NCBI GenBank assembly: GCA_012798135.1
Contig: JAAZNU010000039.1
Location: 124,001-188,000, forward strand
Direction of reading: 5' to 3'
Source of the DNA: Veillonellaceae bacterium
GTDB lineage: Bacteria; Bacillota_C; Negativicutes; UBA1444
DNA: 64,000 nt
Shown: positions 1-9,238 of the stretch, piece by piece
Layout: each line of letters starts with the position of its first letter
How positions within the stretch are numbered: the first letter of the stretch is position 1
Notes under the pieces: model-generated
The model's input: only the letters and a program-made list of their open reading frames with translations
Databases searched by the model: none
What the model was told of the DNA's origin: nothing
Made by a program: the position numbers and the translations under genes

Positions 1-2162
1 GGACACTTTTTGTCCGGCAGATCGAACCCGCCGCCGTAGGCGCCGGGGTCGGCAAACTCGCTGTATTTGCATTCCGGGCAACGCCAATGCGGCGGCAACG
101 GGTTGACTTCGGTAATCCCGGTCATCGTGGCGACGAAAGAGGAACCGACGGAACCTCGGGAGCCTACCAAATACCCATCATCCGTGGATTTTTTCACCAA
201 CTTGTGGGCAATCAGATACAGCACGCCGAAGCCATTATTGATAATGGAATTCAGCTCCATCCGCAAGCGTTCCGCCACCGTCTCCGGCAATGGGTCCCCA
301 TACAGCGCCTTGGCCCGATCATAGGACATGTTGCGGATATCGTCGTCGGCGCCAGGAATGTCCGGTGAATAAAGATTGTCCGGAATCGGCTGCAATTTCT
401 CGATACTGTCGGCGATCCGACATGGCGTCCGGACGACCACCTCTTCCGCCAATTCATCGCCCAGATAGGAAAACTCCGCCAACATTTCTTCAGTCGTCCG
501 GAAATAGAGAGGCGCCTGCAGATCGGCATCGTCGTACTTCTGTCCGCTCATTAAAATACGGCGATATACTTCGTCGTCAGGACGCAGGAAATGGACATCG
601 CAGGTCGCGGCTACCGGTTTGCCGGTGATACGGCCGATTTCACAAATTTTGCGGTTCAACTCCTGCAATTCACGCACGCCGGAAACCTCGCCGTTGCGAA
701 TCAGAAATTCATTATTGCCGCATGGCTGAATTTCCAGATAATCATAGAAAGAGGCAATCCGCTCCAAATCATCCATTGAAGCGCCATTCAGCATAGCCCG
801 GTACAATTCGCCGGCTTCACAGGCGGACCCCAAAACAAGGCCTTCCCGAAACTCCACAAGGGCCGACCGGGGAATCCTCGGCGTCCGATGAAAATACTTG
901 ATATGAGCCAAGGAAACCAGGCGGTACAAGTTGCGAAGGCCAACCGTATTGCGGGCCAGTATGATGATATGATAGCTCCGGCTGATGTCCTCATCGAACA
1001 GGTAGCCTTCCATTCCGTAAATTACTTTGATTTTGCTCTTGCGCGTCAATTTCTGCGCGGTCGGGAAAGCCTGGATAACTCCATGGTCGGTAATGGCCAC
1101 GGCGGAATGGCCATATTGCTCCGCCGTGGCAATCAACATTTCGATGGGAACTACGGAATCCATGGCGCTCATCTGGGTGTGGGCATGCAATTCCACCCGT
1201 TTTTCGGCTCGGGCATCCGTAATCAGCGGCGTAACAGTTTTGGTAATATGGTCGGTCTGCAAAACCAATTCCCGTACATACTTGTCAAACATTACCGTAC
1301 CCTTGGTCTTTACAGTAATGCCGTCTTTCAGCGGTTCCGTTTTTTTCGCGGCTTCCGCCGAATTTTCAAAGTAGCTTTTGCAACTGATGGCGCAGGTATC
1401 GTCCTCCACGTCGAATGACAATAGACACCGGCCGCTCTTCAATTCCTTGAGCTCAAGATTTTGCACCCTTCCCTCAACAATGACGCCGCGCTGTTCTTCA
1501 GTGATTTCCCGAATTTCCATTCCCTTACCCTTGATCAGCGACCCCAGAATCGCCTTTTCACCTTTGCCCACGTCCGCAGCAGCGGCGGAGGAACCCGCAT
1601 CGCCGGTTTCCTGCGGCAATGACTGCAACAGGCAATCCAACTGGTCATAGCAGGTTGGATCTTCTTCCACCGCCAATTCCAACTCGATGGAAATGCCGAA
1701 CCGTTCGCGAATAAAAGCGGAAAATTCTGTTTCGAATGCCTCCCGCTGTAAGACGTCCTGTTCCAGTAGGCGGCGTAGAGTGATAATCAATCCAGTTCCC
1801 TGCCACTGCCAATCGGCCGCCAGTAAAGCCCGGCGGGCCAATGGCGAAGCCTGGGGAAACTCCTGGATCAAATATTCTTTCTGCTCGCAAAGCGAAGCGG
1901 CATCATTGATAATCCGCTGTTCAAGAGTCAAGGAGGACAGACAGGTCACTTCCTGCAAAAAACCGGTAACCCGGTTCACATCCTGCTCGGCCAGTAATTT
2001 CGGAACATGGAGGATCAGTTGACAGTTTCCGGTTTGCGGATCGATGGCGATCGAGTCCACCTGACTCCGGTTCAACACGAACTGAGCAGCTGCCGATAGC
2101 GGCAGCTGCTGAGTAAGTTTTTTCAAAATATTTTTATCATCCGGTGCAATACAATACGTCAA
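1..2162 (-). CDS. polC: DNA polymerase III alpha subunit, PolC type (3' part off the window)
   Basis: This is the catalytic subunit of the replicative polymerase. About 720 N-terminal residues are visible and the gene runs off the left edge. Visible parts: an N-terminal domain (residues 1-200), an OB-fold stretch (about 205-310), a PHP domain opening with VELHAHTQMSAMDSV (about residue 320) and AITDHG, then the start of the polymerase core (GYLVGSRGSVGSSFVATMT) and the zinc-site beginning (RCPECKYSEF, DLPDKKC). The exonuclease normally inserted in the PHP domain is missing: KVIYGMEGYLFDEDIS (from V380) continues directly into RSYHIIILARN. I chose a TTG start at 2162 because GGGGTG lies 7 nt upstream and no ATG fits; a TTG at 2126 is the alternative. 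It lies 41 nt after proS, as in other Firmicutes. Identity is certain from sequence; the domain loss is directly read. Confidence 0.95.
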   Translation of the reverse strand, partial: MTYCIAPDDKNILKKLTQQLPLSAAAQFVLNRSQVDSIAIDPQTGNCQLILHVPKLLAEQDVNRVTGFLQEVTCLSSLTLEQRIINDAASLCEQKEYLIQEFPQASPLARRALLAADWQWQGTGLIITLRRLLEQDVLQREAFETEFSAFIRERFGISIELELAVEEDPTCYDQLDCLLQSLPQETGDAGSSAAAADVGKGEKAILGSLIKGKGMEIREITEEQRGVIVEGRVQNLELKELKSGRCLLSFDVEDDTCAISCKSYFENSAEAAKKTEPLKDGITVKTKGTVMFDKYVRELVLQTDHITKTVTPLITDARAEKRVELHAHTQMSAMDSVVPIEMLIATAEQYGHSAVAITDHGVIQAFPTAQKLTRKSKIKVIYGMEGYLFDEDISRSYHIIILARNTVGLRNLYRLVSLAHIKYFHRTPRIPRSALVEFREGLVLGSACEAGELYRAMLNGASMDDLERIASFYDYLEIQPCGNNEFLIRNGEVSGVRELQELNRKICEIGRITGKPVAATCDVHFLRPDDEVYRRILMSGQKYDDADLQAPLYFRTTEEMLAEFSYLGDELAEEVVVRTPCRIADSIEKLQPIPDNLYSPDIPGADDDIRNMSYDRAKALYGDPLPETVAERLRMELNSIINNGFGVLYLIAHKLVKKSTDDGYLVGSRGSVGSSFVATMTGITEVNPLPPHWRCPECKYSEFADPGAYGGGFDLPDKKC

Positions 2163-2203
2163 ATTCTGACACCCCAACTCTGAAAAAAATGCTATGGCTT
2201 ATC

Positions 2204-3907
2204 TCAGAGAGTCGCCAGCAACTGACAGATTTGTTCAACATGTCCGCCCAACGGAAATAACGTTGTTTCTTTTGTACGGCGGTTTTTGACCTCGACGGCG
2301 TTTTCCTTGAGGGCTTTGGGCCCAACGGTGATCCGTATCGGAAATCCAATCAAATCGGCATCTTTGAACTTGACGCCCGAACGTTCGTCTCGGTCGTCCA
2401 AAACTGCTTCCACGCCGGCTGCGGTCAACTCGGCGTACAATTGTTCGCACAGCGCCATTTGTGCCTCATCTTTGATGTTGATCGGCACGATCACCGCATG
2501 ATAAGGGGCAATTGCCGCCGGCCAAATGATTCCGTCAGCATCGTGATGCTGCTCAATGGCCGCCGCCATGGTCCGGCTGATGCCGACGCCATAGCAGCCC
2601 ATCACCATCAGGTTTTCCTGGCCATTTTCATCCAGATAGGTGGCCTGCAGCGACTTGGAATATTTGGTATGAAGCTTGAAGACCTGTCCCACTTCAATCC
2701 CGCGGGCGGTAAGAACCGGTGCGCCGCAGCGCGGGCAGGGATCGCCTTCCTTGATCAGCCGCAAATCGACAATATGGTCCGGTTTGAAGTCCCGCACCGG
2801 TGTCACCTGGATCAAATGTTTGTCCGCCACGTTGGCACCGCAGACTGCATTGACCAAATTCATCACGCTTACATCGGCGACAATGCAGACGCCGGTGAGT
2901 CCAACCGGTCCGATATACCCGGGTACGCTACGGAAAGCCTGACGGATGTCGGTTTCACTGGCGAGATTGAGTTGCAACACGTTCAACAAATTAGACAGTT
3001 TAATTTCATTCACTTCATGGTCGCCACGCACCAGTGCCAGCACCGGCCCCTTTTCCGTCATGTAGGCCAGGGACTTGACTAAATGGTCTGGCGCAATGGC
3101 AAGAAAATCGGCAACCTCCTGGATCGTACGCTGACCGGGAGTGTCCTTTTCCATAACAGGAAGACTTGCTTCCCCGGTCGAAGGAATCGGTTGCAACTCC
3201 GCCTTTTCCACATTGGCGGCATAATCGCAGCCTTCGCAATAGGCGATGGCGGCTTCGCCGGAATCCGCCAGCACCATGAATTCATGGGTGCCACTGCCAC
3301 CGATGGCGCCGGGGTCGGCCTCCACCGGCCGGAAGGTAAGTCCGCACCGGGTAAAGATCTTCGTATAGGCGTCATACATTTTTTTGTAACTGATATCCAA
3401 ACCGGCAACATCCCGGTCAAACGAATACAAATCTTTCATGATAAATTCCCGGCCCCGCATCAGACCAAACCGCGGCCGGATCTCATCCCGGTATTTGTTC
3501 TGGATTTGATAGACGAGCAGCGGCAACTGCCGGTAAGAACGGACATCCGATTTGACCAGGGTGGTGACCATCTCCTCGTGGGTCGGCCCTAGGCAGAAAT
3601 CGCGCTGGTGCCGGTCCTTCAGGCGAAACATCTCATCGCCGTAAACTTCCCAGCGACCGGTCTGCTGCCAGATCTCAGCCGGCTGAACAATCGGCATGGC
3701 GATTTCCTGACCGCCTTTGGCATCCATTTCTTCCCGCACGATCTGCTCGATCTTGCGCAAGGTGCGCCAAGCCAGCGGCAAATACGAATAAACGCCGCCG
3801 GTGGCCTTACGGATCATCCCGGCGCGCAGCATCAACTGATGACTCACCACTTCGGCTTCGGCGGGCACTTCCCGCAACGTCGGCGCGTACAGATTCGACA
3901 TTTTCAT
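2204..3907 (-). CDS. proS: Prolyl-tRNA synthetase, bacterial type with editing insertion
   Basis: Charges tRNA-Pro with proline in the cytoplasm. At 567 residues it has the length of the bacterial class II ProRS that carries an INS editing domain between motifs 2 and 3. Visible parts: N-terminal [16 protein letters not shown], class II core with [23 protein letters not shown] and [18 protein letters not shown], the INS domain (about residues 230-390), motif 3 region [20 protein letters not shown], and a C-terminal anticodon-binding domain. The ATG overlaps the ispG stop (ATGA). AAGGGGG lies 10 nt before this ATG and 16 nt before the alternative Met3, so I keep the first. No T-box is possible upstream because ispG abuts directly. 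Confidence 0.97.
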   Translation of the reverse strand: MKMSNLYAPTLREVPAEAEVVSHQLMLRAGMIRKATGGVYSYLPLAWRTLRKIEQIVREEMDAKGGQEIAMPIVQPAEIWQQTGRWEVYGDEMFRLKDRHQRDFCLGPTHEEMVTTLVKSDVRSYRQLPLLVYQIQNKYRDEIRPRFGLMRGREFIMKDLYSFDRDVAGLDISYKKMYDAYTKIFTRCGLTFRPVEADPGAIGGSGTHEFMVLADSGEAAIAYCEGCDYAANVEKAELQPIPSTGEASLPVMEKDTPGQRTIQEVADFLAIAPDHLVKSLAYMTEKGPVLALVRGDHEVNEIKLSNLLNVLQLNLASETDIRQAFRSVPGYIGPVGLTGVCIVADVSVMNLVNAVCGANVADKHLIQVTPVRDFKPDHIVDLRLIKEGDPCPRCGAPVLTARGIEVGQVFKLHTKYSKSLQATYLDENGQENLMVMGCYGVGISRTMAAAIEQHHDADGIIWPAAIAPYHAVIVPINIKDEAQMALCEQLYAELTAAGVEAVLDDRDERSGVKFKDADLIGFPIRITVGPKALKENAVEVKNRRTKETTLFPLGGHVEQICQLLATL

Positions 3908-4989
3908 GATTGAATATCCCCCTTGTCCAGTCGGTCCATTTCTGCGAATAATACTTCCATTAGCCGTTCTTCCGGTACTTTGGCGACAATCTGGCCTTTC
4001 CGGAACAAAATTCCCTCACCCTTGCCGCCAGCAATCCCCACATCCGCTTCCCGGGCTTCGCCCGGTCCGTTCACAACGCACCCCATCACGGCAATCGTCA
4101 AGGGGCGTGAAAGTGTGGCCAGACGCTCTTCCACTTTAGTCGCCAAAGCAATCAAGTCGATATTGCAACGGCCGCACGTCGGGCAGGAAACCAACGTCGG
4201 TGTAAAGCGGCGCAATCCCAGCGATTGGAGAATATCACGGGCCACCCGAACTTCTTCAACCGGATCCGCTGTCAGAGAAACACGGATCGTATCACCGATC
4301 CCTTCCGCCAGTAAGGCGCCGATTCCCACAGCCGACTTGATGATGCCGACCCGGGGTGTGCCGGCCTCGGTAACTCCCAGGTGCAGCGGATAATCGACCC
4401 GTTCCGCCATCAGCCTGTAGGACTGAATAGTTAACGGCACATCATTGGCTTTCAGTGAAATCTTGATATCGTGAAAATCCAGCTGCTCCAAAATCGTCAC
4501 GTGTTGCAGCGCGCTCTCCACCAAGGCGTCCGGAGTAGCGTGACCGCCATGTTTCTCCAACATCGCCTTATCCAGCGACCCGGCGTTCACCCCGATACGA
4601 ATCGGAATCCTCTTCTCCTTCGCCGCCCTGACCACCATCTTGACCTGCTCCTGATCGTTAATGTTGCCGGGGTTCAGCCGCAAGGCGTCAATACCCCGGC
4701 CGATGGCTTCAAGCGCCAAGCGGTAATCAAAATGAATATCCGCCACCACGGGAATAGCTACAGATTCCTTGATAACGGACACGGCCCGCGCGGCGTCCAT
4801 ATCCGGCACCGCCACGCGAACAATCTCACAGCCGGCTGTCGTCAGTTGGCGTATCTGTTCGATGGTGGCTGCTACATCCGCCGTTTTCGTCGTTGTCATG
4901 GACTGCACGGAAATCGGCTGGTTTCCGCCCACACCCACTTTGCCGATTTGCAGAGACCGGGTAAGTTTACGAACAGGAAAATCTTTCAT
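3904..4989 (-). CDS. ispG: 4-hydroxy-3-methylbut-2-en-1-yl diphosphate synthase
   Basis: IspG (GcpE) is the [4Fe-4S] enzyme that converts methylerythritol cyclodiphosphate to HMBPP in the MEP isoprenoid pathway. The 361-residue protein starts [11 protein letters not shown] and contains [11 protein letters not shown] near the N-terminus, a TIM-barrel region, and the cluster cysteines in [12 protein letters not shown] and [21 protein letters not shown]. The start at 4989 is supported by AGGAG about 7 nt upstream; the longer reading from 5013 would overlap rseP. dxr, two genes upstream, supplies an earlier step of the same pathway. The gene is translationally coupled to proS downstream. Confidence 0.97.
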   Translation of the reverse strand: MKDFPVRKLTRSLQIGKVGVGGNQPISVQSMTTTKTADVAATIEQIRQLTTAGCEIVRVAVPDMDAARAVSVIKESVAIPVVADIHFDYRLALEAIGRGIDALRLNPGNINDQEQVKMVVRAAKEKRIPIRIGVNAGSLDKAMLEKHGGHATPDALVESALQHVTILEQLDFHDIKISLKANDVPLTIQSYRLMAERVDYPLHLGVTEAGTPRVGIIKSAVGIGALLAEGIGDTIRVSLTADPVEEVRVARDILQSLGLRRFTPTLVSCPTCGRCNIDLIALATKVEERLATLSRPLTIAVMGCVVNGPGEAREADVGIAGGKGEGILFRKGQIVAKVPEERLMEVLFAEMDRLDKGDIQS

Positions 4990-5002
4990 CACCAAACTCC
5001 TG

Positions 5003-6034
5003 TCAAAAAACATTCAAACGAAGTAGATCCTTAAAAGTGGCAAACAGCATCAAAAGTCCCAACAGGGCCATTCCCACCATCTGTGTATAGCGGATCTGGG
5101 CGGCGTTCAAAGGCTTGCGTCGAACAGCCTCCACCAGCAGCGTCACAATATGACCGCCATCCAACAATGGCACCGGCAACAGGTTGATCAGACCTAAATT
5201 GATGCTGAGAAACGCCGCAAACTGCAGCAACGGGATGAAGCCCAACTGCGCCATTTCGCCAGTAAGCCGCATAACGCCGATTGGTCCGGCGATATCCGCT
5301 TCCGCCTTACCGGAAAACATCTGTCCTAACCCAACGAGCATTTTGCCGGCAATACTATAGGTGTGGCTGACCGACATCGACGCCGCTTCGAAAAAACCCG
5401 GCACTCGTTTGTCAATCACCGGCACGATGCCGATCAACGCCCTGCCCGATTTACGGTCGATTTCCGGAATCATCGTTACGGTACGGATGTGTCCGTCCTT
5501 GGTCCGAACTTCCAATTGCAAAGAATCTTTGGAAACGCGAATGGTATCGACGACTTGTCGCCAAGTGCCAATGGCTGTGCCATTAACCTTCAGGACCGTA
5601 TCGCCGGGTGCTATACCGGATTGTACGGCCGGCTTTCCCGGAATCAGGGAGCCGATGACCGGCTTGTCGGAAACAGTCTCGATCCCGTTCCCAAGGAATA
5701 CGATCATAAACAGCAGCACCGGCAACACAAAATTCATGCAGGACCCGGCTGCGATCACCAAAGCCCGGGCCCATACCGGCTTGCTGGAAAACGAACGTTC
5801 GTCCTGCTCGTCTTCCGGATCCATGCCGTCGATTTTATTATAACCGCCCAGCGGAATTGCCCGGAGGGAATATTCGGTTTCCCCCCGCTGTTTCCACAGC
5901 AGTTTCGGACCAAACCCGATTGCAAACTCGCTGACCCGCATCCCAGTCAGCTTGGCTGTGATAAAATGGCCAAACTCATGCGCCAGCACCAAAATTCCAA
6001 AAACAAAAACGGTTGCTACCACCGTGATGAGCAT
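5003..6034 (-). CDS. rseP: Site-2 intramembrane zinc metalloprotease (RseP/RasP)
   Basis: Membrane metalloprotease that cleaves transmembrane substrates such as anti-sigma factors and remnant signal peptides. The 343-residue protein shows the HEFGHF zinc motif inside the first membrane helix, a single PDZ domain (about residues 120-200, around IAPGDTVLKVNG), and the third zinc ligand in NLLPVPLLDGGH near the C-terminus. The start at 6034 shares its A with the dxr stop (TAATG) and has AAGGTGG upstream; a longer in-frame reading from 6082 lies inside dxr and is rejected. The placement between dxr and ispG is the usual Firmicutes one. Its substrate here is not evident. Confidence 0.95.
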   Translation of the reverse strand: MLITVVATVFVFGILVLAHEFGHFITAKLTGMRVSEFAIGFGPKLLWKQRGETEYSLRAIPLGGYNKIDGMDPEDEQDERSFSSKPVWARALVIAAGSCMNFVLPVLLFMIVFLGNGIETVSDKPVIGSLIPGKPAVQSGIAPGDTVLKVNGTAIGTWRQVVDTIRVSKDSLQLEVRTKDGHIRTVTMIPEIDRKSGRALIGIVPVIDKRVPGFFEAASMSVSHTYSIAGKMLVGLGQMFSGKAEADIAGPIGVMRLTGEMAQLGFIPLLQFAAFLSINLGLINLLPVPLLDGGHIVTLLVEAVRRKPLNAAQIRYTQMVGMALLGLLMLFATFKDLLRLNVF

Positions 6035-7194
6035 TAACGTACCACCTTGTCGATGTATTTTCCCGCGGTCTGCCGCGCCCAAGCATCCGCTGCCATATAG
6101 TCCGCCAAATCCAGTGGCGAAATTCCTTCATGCTGGTTCAACACGTGTTCGACAACGTCATACATGTCGACGAAGCCGATTTTTCCGTCAACGAACGCCT
6201 GCACGCCGATTTCGTTGGCGGCGTTCATGACGCAAGGGAACGTACCGCCCCGCCGGCCTGCCTCATACGCCAAAGGCAACGCCCGGAACGTATCCGGGTC
6301 CGGCGGCTCAAACGTCAACGTCAGCGCCTGAGTGAAATCCAGGCGGGTAAACACCGTATCTATCCGTCGTCCTTGATGAAGCGCATACTGGATGGGCAGT
6401 TTCATGTCCGGCAAACCCATCTGCGCCTTGACGGAACCGTCGACAAATTCCACCATGGAATGTACAATGCTCTGAGGATGGACCACCACGTCGATCCGCT
6501 CATAACCAATATCAAACAGCCAGCGGGCCTCGATGACTTCCAGACCCTTGTTCATCAGTGTCGCCGAATCAATGGTAATCTTTCGTCCCATCGACCAGTT
6601 CGGGTGTTTCAGACATTCCGCCAGCGATACCTGCGCGAGTTCCGACAACTTACGACCACGAAACGGACCACCGGACGCAGTCAGCAACAGGCGTTTGACC
6701 GATGATGTTGTTTCGCCTTGCAGACACTGGGCAATCGCGCTATGTTCGCTGTCGACCGGCACGACGTTCACCTGTTTGGCTGCAGCCAGACCCATCACCA
6801 ATTCGCCGGCCGCCACCAAGGTTTCCTTGTTGGCGATCGCCAAGGTCTTGCCGGCATTGATGCAGGCGACCGATGGCGCCAACCCGGTGAAGCCAACCAA
6901 CGAATTGACCACGATATCTGCAGTCGGATACGCCGCCGCTTCCAACAGTTTGTCTTCTCCCTGTGCAAACTGCACGCCGGCAGGAATCCCTGCCGCCAGG
7001 AAGTCCTGTGCAGCCCTGTCCGAGGTCAGCACTGCAAAGTCCGGCCGGAATCTGTTGATTTGTTGACGCAACAGAGTATGGTTGGAGTAAGCTGTCAAAA
7101 CGCGAACCCGGAACAGGTCCGGGTTGGCGGCGATGACCTCCAGCGTTTGCGTACCAATGGAACCGGTGCTACCGAGGATTGCGACATTGATCAT
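6034..7194 (-). CDS. dxr: 1-deoxy-D-xylulose 5-phosphate reductoisomerase
   Basis: First committed enzyme of the MEP pathway; it rearranges and reduces DXP to MEP with NADPH. The 386 residues start with the nucleotide-binding GSTGSIGTQTLEVI, followed by ANKETLVAAG, the substrate/metal site PVDSEHSAI, TASGGPFRG, and the signature IDSATLMNKGLEVIEARWLF. It lies 21 nt after cdsA and ends in a 1-nt overlap with rseP. All expected motifs are intact and the length is normal. Confidence 0.97.
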   Translation of the reverse strand: MINVAILGSTGSIGTQTLEVIAANPDLFRVRVLTAYSNHTLLRQQINRFRPDFAVLTSDRAAQDFLAAGIPAGVQFAQGEDKLLEAAAYPTADIVVNSLVGFTGLAPSVACINAGKTLAIANKETLVAAGELVMGLAAAKQVNVVPVDSEHSAIAQCLQGETTSSVKRLLLTASGGPFRGRKLSELAQVSLAECLKHPNWSMGRKITIDSATLMNKGLEVIEARWLFDIGYERIDVVVHPQSIVHSMVEFVDGSVKAQMGLPDMKLPIQYALHQGRRIDTVFTRLDFTQALTLTFEPPDPDTFRALPLAYEAGRRGGTFPCVMNAANEIGVQAFVDGKIGFVDMYDVVEHVLNQHEGISPLDLADYMAADAWARQTAGKYIDKVVR

Positions 7195-7215
7195 TGGGGA
7201 ACTCCTTCCATGTGC

Positions 7216-8007
7216 TTAACGGTTCACGAAGAAGATAAGATAATAATATACTGCGGGAACGGAAAATAAAAGACTGTCGACCCGGTCAAGCACACCGCCA
7301 TGCCCGGGGAAAAAACGGCCCGAATCCTTCACGCCCATATGACGCTTGATGGCCGATTCCACCAAATCGCCCAATTGGCAGGTAATCCCGATGACGATCC
7401 CGCTCACCAAACCATGCTGCCATGCTAGGTGCAGATAGTGACCAGAAATCAACGTTACCGCCAGACAACCCGCAAACCCAAAAATCGCCCCTTCGACACT
7501 CTTAGCCGGGCTGACGGAGGGGCATAACTTGTGACGTCCCCACCGGGTTCCGCCAAAATAGGCCACCGTGTCGCAAGCCCAGGTGCCAAGCATGGCCAAC
7601 GCAAAAAACTTCATGCCAATCGTATCGGGAAAAAGGCGCAAAGCGATAAAATGGGCAAACGGAATCGCGATATAGCAAATGCCAAGCAGATTATACGCTG
7701 CATCCGACATAGCAAAGGATCTGCAATGAATGACAGTCAGCGATAGCAGCAAAAACAGCACCGCAAAAGAAAGCGGTGTCAATTGCGCCAGGCCATGCCA
7801 CCAAGAAACGGCAATCATGACCGCCACGCAAACACCACCCAAAACGGCCGCCGGACGGAAGGATTTTTGCGCCATCATCTGTATATATTCAAACCAGGCC
7901 GCCAACGCCAAAAACAACATTCCCGCCGCGAATACCGGTCCGCCTTGCCAAAACACATACAGCGCAATCGGCGTAGCGACCAGTGCGGTCAATATTCGTG
8001 TTCCCAG
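7216..8007 (-). CDS. cdsA: Phosphatidate cytidylyltransferase, probable CTG start
   Basis: CdsA makes CDP-diacylglycerol from CTP and phosphatidic acid for phospholipid synthesis. It is a polytopic membrane protein of about 263 residues with the C-terminal family signature SAIKRHMGVKDSGRFFPGHGG followed by LDRVDSLL. The first ATG/GTG/TTG-type start (TTG at 7992) is 22 nt from the strong GGAGGAG site, too far, whereas a CTG at 8007 sits exactly 7 nt after it and gives LGTRILTALV, the usual N-terminus of the family. I therefore place the start at the CTG. GGAGGAG overlaps the uppS stop, so the two genes are coupled. Confidence 0.9.
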   Translation of the reverse strand: MGTRILTALVATPIALYVFWQGGPVFAAGMLFLALAAWFEYIQMMAQKSFRPAAVLGGVCVAVMIAVSWWHGLAQLTPLSFAVLFLLLSLTVIHCRSFAMSDAAYNLLGICYIAIPFAHFIALRLFPDTIGMKFFALAMLGTWACDTVAYFGGTRWGRHKLCPSVSPAKSVEGAIFGFAGCLAVTLISGHYLHLAWQHGLVSGIVIGITCQLGDLVESAIKRHMGVKDSGRFFPGHGGVLDRVDSLLFSVPAVYYYLIFFVNR

Positions 8008-8020
8008 TACGTTTCTCCTC

Positions 8021-8803
8021 CTACTTTTGGGGCTTTATGCCGCCAAAACGACGATCCCTGTTTTGATAGTCCCGAATGGCCCGACGAAACTCCGTCGGGG
8101 TAAAATCCGGCCAAAGCACATCGGTAACCCACAATTCGGCATATGCCAATTGCCAAAGCAAAAAATTGCTGATCCTCAGATCGCCGCCGGGACGGATTAA
8201 CAAATCCGGATCCGGTTGTCCCTGCGTGAACAGGTATTCAGAAAATAGGGATTCATCAATTTCTGACACGGTCCGTTGACCGTCCAGCACCTCTTGAGCC
8301 AGTAGGCGGGAGGCTCGAACGATTTCAGCCCTTCCGCCGTAATCCACCGCCAAATTCAAGGTTATTCCGGTTCCGGCCGCAGTGCGGTTTTCCGCTTCGG
8401 CCATACGGCCACGGAGAGCGAAGCTCAACCGTTCCTGACTGCCAATAAACCGCAACTTCACCTGCTGTGCGATCAAGGCGTCCACTTCATTGTCAAGATA
8501 CGTAGAAAACAGGTCCATCAAAAAGTCGACCTCATCATGAGGGCGACGCCAATTTTCAGTGGAAAACGCATAAGCTGTCAAATATTTTATACCAAGTTCC
8601 GAGGCATCTGTCAAAATGGAACGGAGAACTTCCGCACCCGCCTTGTGGCCATAAGTGCGCGGCAAACCCCGTTTTTGTGCCCAACGTCCATTTCCGTCCA
8701 TAATAATCGCCACATGTTGCGGCATTTTCTCCGGCAATAACAGCAGCGGCTCGTCAGCCGCCGAGGATTTGCGGCGTTGCCAAAACTTCGGGCTCAAGGC
8801 CAT
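8021..8803 (-). CDS. uppS: Undecaprenyl diphosphate synthase (cis-prenyltransferase)
   Basis: Condenses IPP onto farnesyl diphosphate to make the C55 lipid carrier for cell-wall synthesis. The 260-residue protein shows IIMDGNGRWAQKRGL with the catalytic Asp, YGHKAG, AFSTENWRRP, and the C-terminal DLLIRPGGDLRISNFLLWQ plus WPDF. The first 25 or so residues are a variable leader. It opens the lipid/isoprenoid block with cdsA, dxr, rseP and ispG downstream, the order seen in B. subtilis. A strong hairpin lies between it and the upstream ferredoxin gene. Confidence 0.97.
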   Translation of the reverse strand: MALSPKFWQRRKSSAADEPLLLLPEKMPQHVAIIMDGNGRWAQKRGLPRTYGHKAGAEVLRSILTDASELGIKYLTAYAFSTENWRRPHDEVDFLMDLFSTYLDNEVDALIAQQVKLRFIGSQERLSFALRGRMAEAENRTAAGTGITLNLAVDYGGRAEIVRASRLLAQEVLDGQRTVSEIDESLFSEYLFTQGQPDPDLLIRPGGDLRISNFLLWQLAYAELWVTDVLWPDFTPTEFRRAIRDYQNRDRRFGGIKPQK

Positions 8804-8828
8804 CTCTCCTTTTCGGTCCCGGTAAGGG

Positions 8829-8855
8829 GAAACCCCCTCGCGAAGAGGGGGTTTC
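8829..8855 (-). terminator. Strong GC-rich hairpin between ferredoxin gene and uppS
   Basis: An 11-bp perfect inverted repeat (GAAACCCCCTC and GAGGGGGTTTC) with loop GCGAA lies just after the ferredoxin stop. The stem is very stable, but the minus strand downstream reads CCCCTTACC, without a proper T-run. It may be a weak terminator or an mRNA 3'-end/processing element that separates ferredoxin expression from uppS. Confidence 0.55.
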
Positions 8856-8857
8856 GA

Positions 8858-9025
8858 TCAAGGAGCCTCAATTGCGGATACGGGGCAAACCGCCGCACAG
8901 GCTCCACACTCAACGCATACGTCTTCTTGGATAACGTAGGGAGTGCCTTCCTTGATCGCGCCAACCGGGCAGGTTGATGCACAAGTGCCACACGCAACAC
9001 AGGTGTCAGTAATTTTATAAGCCAA
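8858..9025 (-). CDS. Two-cluster [4Fe-4S] ferredoxin, 55 aa, TTG start
   Basis: A clostridial-type 2[4Fe-4S] ferredoxin that would carry low-potential electrons in the cytoplasm. The protein reads MAYKITDTCVACGTCASTCP with the first CxxCxxCxxxCP cluster motif, then a second in VCVECGACAAVCPVSAI. It is short because it starts at TTG (9025), 9 nt after an AGGAGGTG site lying in the tail of the preceding small gene. An ATG a few bases upstream (9030) leads only to a five-codon frame ending at TAA. The length of 55 residues is normal for the family. Partner enzymes are not in the window. Confidence 0.93.
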   Translation of the reverse strand: MAYKITDTCVACGTCASTCPVGAIKEGTPYVIQEDVCVECGACAAVCPVSAIEAP

Positions 9026-9028
9026 TTC

Positions 9029-9238
9029 TCATTGCACCTCCTTTCCCATTTTTGCCGCAACCACCAAGTAGCAAACGCCTTCGGAAAATGTCTGGCGCAA
9101 TACATACTGGCAATCACCCAGCAACGGAAACTTATTCGAACACGGGGCGGTTTCGACCAAGCGAACCGTATGGCCTGCTTCCTTCAAAACCGTTACCGCT
9201 GCGGCAACTGGTAACATCAAGACGTCCGGCAAATCCAT
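9029..9238 (-). CDS. Small protein of unknown function, weakly PASTA-like
   Basis: A 69-residue protein starting [18 protein letters not shown] and ending AAKMGKEVQ. Its ATG shares a base with the frr stop (TGATG) and its 3' end carries the ferredoxin ribosome site, so it is clearly translated with its neighbours. The first 30 residues follow the PASTA-like pattern of proline-aspartate-valine, an alanine helix, then glycine and a beta strand (LPDV...AVTVLKEAGHTVRLVE), but one copy without a membrane anchor is unlike classical PASTA proteins. I do not recognise the family and assign no function. Confidence 0.7.
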   Translation of the reverse strand: MDLPDVLMLPVAAAVTVLKEAGHTVRLVETAPCSNKFPLLGDCQYVLRQTFSEGVCYLVVAAKMGKEVQ

